Assembly (NCBI GenBank): GCA_015956445.1
Contig: WIUZ02000014.1
Coordinates: forward strand, 310,001 to 374,000
DNA: 64,000 bases
Direction of reading: 5' to 3'
Source: Thelephora terrestris
Taxonomy: Eukaryota > Basidiomycota > Agaricomycetes > Thelephorales > Thelephoraceae
Shown: positions 56,801-64,000 of the stretch, piece after piece
How positions within the stretch are numbered: the first letter of the stretch is position 1
Layout of the letters: each line of letters opens with the position of its first letter
Made by a program: the position numbers and the translations under genes
The notes under the pieces: model-generated
What the model saw: the letters and a program-made list of their open reading frames with translations, nothing else
The model's database searches: none
Told to the model about the DNA's origin: nothing

Positions 56801-57625
56801 CTAACCAATCCTCGAGATTTTCCCACGGAGCTTGATGGTGTTCGTGCTACAGTCGGACGTAGCATCCAATTCAACCCCACGGAACTGGCACACCTCCCTT
56901 GAATGGCTTCTCCCTTTCGTTCCTCGTTCCTTGCGGAGTGAGTGAAGGAGGTCGATCAACTCTCCGATCGTCAGGGCCGAATTCAGTGTTACGTTAACCA
57001 CCCCCAAAACGGGATTATCGAACGTGATTTGGAGTCTGGTATCCCGCGGGGCACCTTCGACGACTGGGGAGTTCATCGCTTCGGAAGGAATGGGTGTGGC
57101 GGTGCCGCGCTCAGAGACGATGCAAGCCCTGCGCGGGTCTTCGGAGACGTCGTAAAGGACCTTGGAAGGAGAGTGCGGTTCAACGAGGGGGTTTATCCGT
57201 GGCGTAGGGACCAACAGGGTCGGGCTTGTTGGACCGGGAGAATTACGATTGCTCGGGCTCGGGAAATTTAGGCTAGGTGGGATGTTGGGAAGTGGAGAAG
57301 GAAAAGGCAGGGGTGAACGACGTGTGATTTGACTGGACAGCATGGGGGAAAAAGTTTGGGAGGCAGCATAGTGGGATGGATGATTGGAATGAGGAACACC
57401 GCGGTGAACTGAACGAGGACTACCAGAGTGGACTGAATGAGGAACACCATGATGGACTGGATACGAAGCACCATGATGGACTGAATGACTGGGGTGAGGG
57501 ACCCCATGGTGGACTGGATAGTCAGGATGATGGGCGCCACGGTGGGCTGGATAGTTGGGATAAGGAGCGCCGCGGACGCAGTGGACAACGCTGATCGACG
57601 ACCCACAAATGATGATAGTCGACAT
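56801..57625 (-). CDS. His/Pro-rich hypothetical protein with conserved-looking C-terminal domain
   Basis: A single 274-residue exon. Residues 15-90 are short tandem repeats rich in His, Pro and Ser (PVHHGVPHPSHSVHHGASY, then SVHSGSPRSVHRGVPHS). Residues 95-180 are a Pro/Ser-rich linker. Residues 195-274 look folded: TRLQITFDNPVLGVVNVTLN, TIGELIDLLHSLRKERGTKG, and CSTNTIKLRGKISRIG. This composition, a repetitive N-terminus with a small beta-rich C-domain, is common among fungal lineage-specific proteins. I do not recognise the family with confidence. The start MSTIIICGSSISV is the first Met in frame. Confidence 0.55.
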   Translation of the reverse strand: MSTIIICGSSISVVHCVRGAPYPNYPAHRGAHHPDYPVHHGVPHPSHSVHHGASYPVHHGVPHSVHSGSPRSVHRGVPHSNHPSHYAASQTFSPMLSSQITRRSPLPFPSPLPNIPPSLNFPSPSNRNSPGPTSPTLLVPTPRINPLVEPHSPSKVLYDVSEDPRRACIVSERGTATPIPSEAMNSPVVEGAPRDTRLQITFDNPVLGVVNVTLNSALTIGELIDLLHSLRKERGTKGRSHSREVCQFRGVELDATSDCSTNTIKLRGKISRIG

Positions 57626-60600
57626 TGTAGAGCGAGGAGCTTAGTTGGGAGTTGGCTGGGGGGGGGGTGTGGATGACTAGAAATACAGCGAGGTGCCTCG
57701 TGTTATATATCTGCGACAATAGCAAGGGGCGCCCAAGTTCACTTGGGGCGGGAAACATATTATGGCCAAGATGTGGATTCAAGATCAGTAATCCCCAGGG
57801 GCAGGAACGAATGGTAATCGAGGACCTCCTGAGTCTCGATTGCCCAAAGCGTTGAGATTGTTCCACCGAAGCAGTGATATTAGGGTTCACGAGGCGTTCC
57901 TTTGGCACGTCCGACATAGTGGGAAGAAACTCCGCGGAGAACTCAGATGTCCCAAGGACCCTCGGCAGGCCGGAACGAGTCGTCCCTGCAGGGCTGAGGA
58001 AGGGCCGGCATAGACCGAGGCATTGAGCTCCGACAACACGGCGTTGGTGGCTGTGGGGAGCTGTGGGGATGGTTTGGTGGTCTCAGAATGGACGGCAGAA
58101 TCCGTCCGTTCTTCGGCTTAAATTGTTAGAAGTGGTTTTGTTGGACTTGGTAAAGATGTTCCGCAGTTAATTATGCAAACACACCATTTTGGGTAAGTGA
58201 GTAAGTGTTGGATCCGATCTGTTTGTGGCTGCGGGTAACAATCACTAGCCATCAACAAATCAAAGAAAGTCCGACATACCGTCTCCTGACTAAATAGACT
58301 CCTCCCAAGCCCGGTTCTCCTCGAGTCGGGACGGCCTCCGGCAGATTCGGTGGTAGGATCCAGTCTTATGCCTAGACTGAGGTCCCGCCACACTTTTAAC
58401 GACCTGTTAGCCGTGAAAACCATGATATGTCAAGTTCAAGAATCTCAAAACGCTAGGGCATGAACTAAAGCGGGGAAACGGACGAACAATGATGCCGGGG
58501 TGTTTTACGTGCCGACGACGGGCTGGAGGGCTGTCCGCGCCACATTGTGCGAAAGGAGCGTTTTTGCGCCCACCGTATAGGCTGGAATCCAGCCTCACAT
58601 TCAGAGCGAGGGTGTATGGCTCTACCACCGTAGGATCCTAGGTTGCGATCGTTGGCGGGTGGAATCCTGTCCGTTTGCATGGGCTGGGAGATTCCGGTGC
58701 TGACTATTGTCTTCCGCCTCATACCTCCTGGGCTGCTACCCTGGGCGGTCATTATGATATTGAGCTCAATTGAATCGTACCGCCACATTGAACACATGCC
58801 CTCCGTCGGGTTCATCGCTTCGCGCAAGGTGGCACGTAAGTTACACCAGCGTCTGGTGGGTTTTTTTTAGTGATGAACACTTCGATATCGTCGTGGCTGT
58901 CATTATTCATCATAATTGTGTTGCTGAGTGGGGACTGGCAGGCTGGAATCCAGACTCGAATTCAGAGGCGAGGAGGACGCGGTTTAGAAGGGAACGATAC
59001 CTAGGGGGACCCCGACGCCTCTGAACGGGATTGGTACCAATCCGCGCGGTGAAAGCAATGCCACCGTGGGTAATCTATCGGCATTTCGTTAACGAAGCTA
59101 TCATCCGAAATCGGGTCACGAACTTTAGAGCACAGCCGGTGCTTTTAGATCAGGCGCAGCTAGTCCTAGCTAGTCCTCACTCCATAGCTGCCCTGCCTCT
59201 CCTTCGAGCTTGCCGTGGGTGGGGAGGGTCAGCAACTTTGTGGACGGATATTGTGTTCACCTTTTCAAAAGCCCATAACGTAGGCTCGGATATCGCAATT
59301 CTTCACATGGAAAATTCGCGGTTGTGTCTCTGGTTCCGATGACGATGGTACCAGATGATGGACGATTGATAAGAGACGGAATAAAGCACCCTAGAAATCG
59401 ATTCCCTAATTCGGAAGTAGGCTAAGTAGGATGCGTGGCGTACTTATGATGTGACGATATGTAGTCGCAGCTCACGCTCCTCTTCCCTTACCCCACAACG
59501 GTGACTGTCCAACTAGTAATTCAGTGATCCTCGCATACGTTTTCCCCAGTAAGTAAGGATTTCCTTTCTCTGACCTTGATCCATCTCACACTAGTCGCGC
59601 AAAGGCAGCTTAGTCAGTTGCCCGAGTACCACCCGTGTTAATTATATTGATCCTGAACCGAATACTTGCTGTCGGAATGTCTTACCACCCGTGCTATTGC
59701 TTCCATTGGAGCCCTTCCAAATCTCATACAACCATCTCCGGCCCGATAACTTTGCTTTTGCTGAAATACCATACGTCATCCACTTTTTCGATGGATTGGA
59801 AACCACCCTCTTCAAGTCAATCAGTGCTGTGGAGTTCTTAAACCTCCTCCGTAACACCGCCCGAACCCAGGAGGCCCTCTAAGGGCTTCGAACAAGTTCC
59901 TGCAGCGCCACACACCGGCCGCACCCAACAGCCGACTTTTCTCACTAGAAGTCCTCGATCTTCATTCAGCCTCCGACGTAACGATAATCGTGAACCCAAC
60001 TCACCTTGAAGTGGGATAAACTTGCGACTGGGGGCGGATGAGCGCAGTTACGGTTTCAAAAAGCCTGAATGAAAACCGGTTGTGGACTACGGCGATGCCT
60101 CAACTGAGGAACAGGCCTCCGGGGCAAAATTGAAAAGCCTTCAATCGCTAACACGGTCCTAATAGCTAACATCCATCAGCGAGATTTCGGACAGCTTTTC
60201 TGTCTGTGGCTACGTAGTCGTGTGCTATACGTCATGATAAAATCATTGGTGCAGGATCCTTTCCGTCCTTGCTTGTACCAGAAATTTCATGGGTCATTCA
60301 TCTGGCTTAGTTGCGATAGCTGGGCTTGCACGTTTTTTCTACAGAGCGACGTATCTCAGTTGCAGAATTTTGGGCAGTCTCTGGTTAGGATACCCAAACG
60401 TGAGCTCATCTTGAGGCGGACCAGTCTTATCGTCAAAGTCCTCTTCACCACGACGTCATCACTGCATCATTTTTCGTATATGCTTCCAGTTCTAGTGTAC
60501 ATACTTGAATATGTAAAACTGCCCAACCAGATGCCGGTCAGATTCCCTCAACGGAAATACGTCCCCCCCCCCCCAAGGCTTTTTAGGTATCGAGACCCTT

Positions 60601-60729
60601 CAGATCATCAGCCACCGCGTAAGTGTTAGTGGCCCGTCAGCAGAGGTGGCAAAAAGCCCGCCCGGTAGGTGGCATCAGCAGCGGCGGACTGTAAAACAGA
60701 GGTCGCATCGGAAAACATGAGAAAAAAAA
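57626..60729. other. 3.1-kb gene-poor stretch
   Basis: No supported gene. Contents noted: two copies of the dispersed motif (GGCTGGAATCCAGCCTCA at 58578 and GGCTGGAATCCAGACTCG at 58942). A possible relic exon on plus at 59691-59882 contains NFAFAEIPYVIHFFDGLETT but links to nothing. A run of about 12 C lies near 60562. Confidence 0.5.
60722..60729 (-). terminator. Pol III oligo-T terminator
   Basis: Eight A on the plus strand equal eight T on the minus strand directly 3' of the tRNA gene. Confidence 0.85.
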
Positions 60730-60825
60730 TGGAGACGGCGAAGATCGAATTCGCGACCTCACGCAGATCAAACCTGCTTTGCGCTTGATGCGAAGCGCGC
60801 GCTCTACCAACTGAGCTACGTCCCC
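60730..60825 (-). tRNA. tRNA-Ala (anticodon CGC) with 23-base intron
   Basis: Minus-strand sequence begins GGGGACGTAGCTCAGTTGGT. The acceptor stem GGGGACG pairs with CGTCTCC, D-stem GCTC pairs with GAGC, and the T-stem GCGAA pairs with TTCGC around a TTCGATC loop. The anticodon loop TTCGCA-T holds CGC, reading GCG codons (Ala). The anticodon stem CGCGC pairs with GCGTG only if 23 bases between positions 37 and 38 are removed, the standard place for tRNA introns. The discriminator base is A. A run of eight T directly after the gene on its strand is the Pol III terminator. Confidence 0.93.
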
Positions 60826-60933
60826 TTGATGTAAAAGTGACGTCTGAAAGATAAGGCCCTATGAGGCCACCGGAGAGATTCACCTCGGGCCAGGTGGCAA
60901 ACTCGTAGTGTTACAAGGTCCTAATACACGCCT

Positions 60934-62741
60934 CTATTCATTAAAGTATTCGGCCTGACGCAGAATTCCCTCTCCACGGTTTTTCGGCGCCTTCACGACC
61001 AAGTCCGCTTGTTGTCTGTGCCGGAATGAGGTGGGGGAGGCAGATAATTCTCAGAGAACTCACAGTCTCATCCTCAATAGTAGCTTCCTGTTAGTCGCTT
61101 GCATCTCTTTTCCAGACCGTAGCGCGCGAACAAATAATTCCGATCGAGGGTCCGTTTCCTTCGCTTTTAGAATCTACACAATGATCAATCAGGCTGCGTA
61201 CTAACGTTGGGCGCCGTCACCCACCTTGTTCTGGCTATCGACTCTCCCGCGGATCTCTCCAGCTTGGATCAGATTAACCACCTGCTCTTCCACTTGCTGG
61301 ACGGTCCAACCAAATGCAGTTGCCATTCTCTCAAGTTTAATTGACGAGAAAGGCTGGAAGTACAAGACCAATGCACGACTCTTAATGAGGCCGGTGAGGT
61401 TCTTAACGTGGTGTCCGAAATGAACATCGATAACATGTCGCGTCTATGGATCACTGACATGAGCGTTCTGATTCAGAGCGACAAACGCATTGCCTACCGA
61501 ATATCTTTCGAGGAGTTCCAGAACAGTATTGAATTTGCTTGCCATGTACGCTTCCACAAGCTCTCTTACGTGTGGTTCGTACTCGATGTATATTGAGAAT
61601 AACTCATTCTCCAGCAGTTGCGATTTGATGGCTGAACGTGAGAGGCTCGCAAGCGCACACAGTGTCCCGGCGATACCAATGTCTCCGGGTGAGATGAGCT
61701 GTTTGAATTTGAATGTGAGAACGAGTCAGGGGAGGAAAATCGTACCTTCCCAATCCAGTCACCTAGTTCCTTGGCGGGCCCGAGCTTCAGGAAAAGTTTC
61801 GCCGCCTTCTCGTAGTTCCCCTGCCCAAGGTGAGAAATGGCGCTTGCAAAATCAAGCCTTGTTTGCCATTTGGCCCTTTCTTGGCTTTTCTTTCCTGGCC
61901 CTGCGCCCGCGGTAGCGGAAGTTGAAATTGCTGATGCAGCGTTTGATGCAGCATCGAGCGCGGTGTCGGCCTTGAAGACGTAGGTAGAGATGTGAGAGTA
62001 GTTGCCTTGCAGAATAAGAAGCTAGATCCAATTGTTTGAGAACGCTGTGAATAGGAATTCGTGTAAGAGAAGATCCAACCTCCAAGACTGCAATGCACAT
62101 ATCAACAACATGTTGGCTAGTTGTGCACGATTCACGAATCTTTGTGAAGTGTTTGAGAGCACTGGTGTAATCCCCGACGGATAGGAAAAATTGACCGAGA
62201 TCTCGGTGAGCCATCTAGGTCGACCTATCGTCAGTGAACAGTGAGCTTCTACTCTGATTGGCGACAGACTCGTATGCTCTCTTTGATCATATTGCTCGTG
62301 TATGTTTTCAACTCCACCTCAAGCCTTGTCCTTTCCGAAAGATTCTTCGATGTCCATTCATCGTACCATGCTTGATCTAGAGGCGCGACTTCTGCTGCAG
62401 GGGGAAGTTGCGCATTTGCTGCTATCACATCATAGGCACCAGTGGCGCTCCGATACAGATCGACGTCTCGGGTCTTGAAGATGTGCTGTACAGCGAGTTG
62501 TAGAGCCGGGACCGCTAGTGCTGGACATAAGCCGATGATGTACACAAGACGATCCACGGCCGTCCTGCCTGTTCTCCGTTATCAGTCGCTGTAACTGGTG
62601 TCCAAGGATGGTCGTACCTGTGTAACTTGACGAGTAAGCCTCGATGTCAAATGGGTGATTGTCATCGACCAGAACAATTGGCGTCGGAATGCCCCTGGTC
62701 GCCCCCCTCAGGTTTTGGCTGGTGTCTTCGTCGACGTCCAT
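60934..62741 (-). CDS. CSN1: COP9 signalosome subunit 1 (CSN1)
   Basis: Eight exons (62618-62741, 62270-62568, 62080-62214, 61746-62021, 61498-61698, 61225-61443, 61064-61173, 60934-61015), 481 residues. Landmarks: [40 protein letters not shown] with [20 protein letters not shown] (TPR-like helices), then the PCI domain with [20 protein letters not shown] and [20 protein letters not shown] and [20 protein letters not shown]. The end [20 protein letters not shown] needs the last intron (61016-61063). CSN1 scaffolds the COP9 complex that removes Nedd8 from cullins, so it regulates the SCF ligases to which the window's F-box proteins would belong. Met at 62762 is an alternative start. Confidence 0.93.
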
Positions 62742-62834
62742 CGTGTGAAGATGAGTAATCACGTGAGCAGAGCGCGTCTTTCACTCAAACCGCGTGTTCA
62801 AGTTGGTGTTCAACATTCCCCACGCCCCCTCACT
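62742..62834. promoter_or_regulatory. Compact divergent promoter (CSN1 / FHA gene)
   Basis: 93 bases separate the two outward-facing start codons. No TATA box is visible. Confidence 0.55.
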
Positions 62835-64000
62835 ATGACTATTGACACGAGCTACGTCGGCCGCTATGGCACACTCAGCCTCATGAAAAAGGATGGCTCG
62901 AATATCCCCATTGCACATTACCCTATCGATGACGAAGAAATTACTATTGGGCGAGACCCGAACTGCAGCGTTCGGTTATACTACGACGCGATCAACAAAC
63001 TACACTGTAAAGTGACCTTCGAGGACACCAAGGTACGAGCTCGAATGGTGGTGTATGAAACCTTACTGAACCGTCTCAGGCATTCCTAACCGTCTACGGG
63101 ACTTCTGGCCTTGTGGCGGATGGCTTTCCTCTTTTTCCAACCGCTACTGGCCCAACAACCGTACCACTTGGCAACAACACAGAAATCGAAATCCACCACA
63201 AGAGGTTCATCTTCACCTACCCTCCTAAAGACCTTCGGGCCATGATTCTGGCCACCCCGGAACCTGATCGAAATGTCGAGGGGAGAAAGACTCTGCGGAT
63301 GTCCATGATCGCCAGCGCGATGGTTTTCACCCCAAGACCGAGCCAAGATCCTCGGGAAAATCTCCGCACCCTTCAGAGTCCGCTCAAGCCAACTTACTCC
63401 AGCCCTCTCAAGCCAGCCCACGAGGAAGAACCGGAGGAGGATATCGTTCTGGTCGAGACCAATCATCCTAACGTAGTCCAAGACGACGAAGACAACCTCG
63501 TCATCCTGGAAAGCGTGCAGGCGTCGATGCCCCTGGAAAGCCCCAGACGGTTCGTGCAGTTCTCACCACAACCAAACCAGTACCAGACTCCCCGCCGGGA
63601 TCTGCGGCATTCCCTCCATCGAACTGCTCTCCTTCGGTCCGCCCAGCGAACTGTTATGAAGGTCGAAATCGAAGAGGAGCAAGAGGAGATGGAAGTTGAG
63701 GATGTGGTCACGGAGTTGGAAGAAACCAACCTGCACGACGATGTTCCCGAAGAGGTACGAACTCGATCGGTGCATCCTTGTCCGAACTAACGTCAATCAC
63801 AGGATGACGACGAAGATGATGCTATGGAAGAGGATATCTCAACGGAGGAGATCGACGAACGGCTGGAAGAGGAACTGACGGGTCGGGAACAAGGCCATAC
63901 TCTCCGGCCGCTTGGTCCCTTCATGACGCCCCAACCGTCCGCCGTACGGGCCTCGAGCGTCCTCAGTCACCAATCAGGGCTTTCTGTCCAGGGCCCTCAG
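62835..64000 (+). CDS. FHA-domain protein (3' partial)
   Basis: Three exons visible (62835-63032, 63080-63754, 63803 to the edge), open at the right end; 357 residues so far. Residues 10-95 form an FHA phosphothreonine-binding domain: GRYGTLSLMKKDGSNIPIAH, EITIGRDPNCSVRLYYDAIN, KLHCKVTFEDTKAFLTVYGT and SGLVADGFPLFP. The G-R-D and L-H-C positions correspond to the usual G-R and S/N-x-x-H phosphopeptide contacts. After it the protein is acidic and Pro-rich (VEIEEEQEEMEVEDVVTELE; the next exon encodes DDDEDDAMEED). Such architecture is typical of nuclear chromatin or cell-cycle proteins. The identity beyond FHA cannot be fixed because the C-terminus is missing. Confidence 0.85.

Noticed and set aside
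59691-59882. Plus-strand 63-residue frame with protein-like composition
   Set aside because: Cannot be joined to other exons; kept only as a possible relic in the gap description.

Overview
The window is nuclear DNA of a filamentous basidiomycete, most likely an Agaricomycete. Nearly every gene is split by short GT-AG introns of about 50-70 bases. Genes lie on both strands with no operons. Several families are typical of mushroom-forming fungi: a DUF6533 seven-helix protein, large F-box proteins, a CFEM-GPI protein, an RTA1-like protein and a Zrg17-like zinc transporter. I rebuilt the gene models by hand from splice signals and reading-frame continuity, so exon coordinates are readings of the sequence and not transcript evidence.

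Layout. 0-7.2 kb: 3' end of an RTA1-like gene, a 1.3-kb DNA transposon with perfect 35-bp terminal inverted repeats and an 8-bp target duplication, a CFEM-GPI gene, RPL31, and a four-helix membrane protein. 8-15.6 kb: a 14-exon DUF6533 protein, a Zrg17-like CDF transporter, and an 18-exon DAL5-type MFS transporter. 16-26.8 kb: a decayed gene, a tandem pair of small NTF2/SnoaL-like proteins, and two large F-box paralogs separated by a 5' relic and a divergently oriented FAD oxidoreductase. 27.5-33 kb: Spo7-like and carnosine N-methyltransferase genes head to head, then a 2OG-Fe(II)-dioxygenase-like protein that seems to have lost its metal ligands. 33-43 kb: a 2-kb gene-poor gap, a CSC1/OSCA (DUF221) channel, and a coiled-coil protein whose transmembrane anchor may depend on splicing.

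40-56 kb carries two related Tc1/mariner-like MITEs and the most unusual feature of the window. Three complete paralogs of a roughly 600-residue polytopic membrane protein lie in tandem, interleaved with CCT3 (TCP-1 gamma). A decayed copy of the CCT3 3' end plus its downstream flank lies between copies 2 and 3, which shows how the array grew. F-box relics are carried in the same repeated unit.

56.8-64 kb: a His/Pro-rich protein, a 3-kb gene-poor stretch, an intron-containing tRNA-Ala(CGC), COP9 signalosome subunit 1 (CSN1), and a partial FHA-domain gene running off the right edge. Housekeeping genes (RPL31, CCT3, CSN1, tRNA-Ala, Spo7-like) are thus mixed with fast-evolving duplicated families and small transposons.
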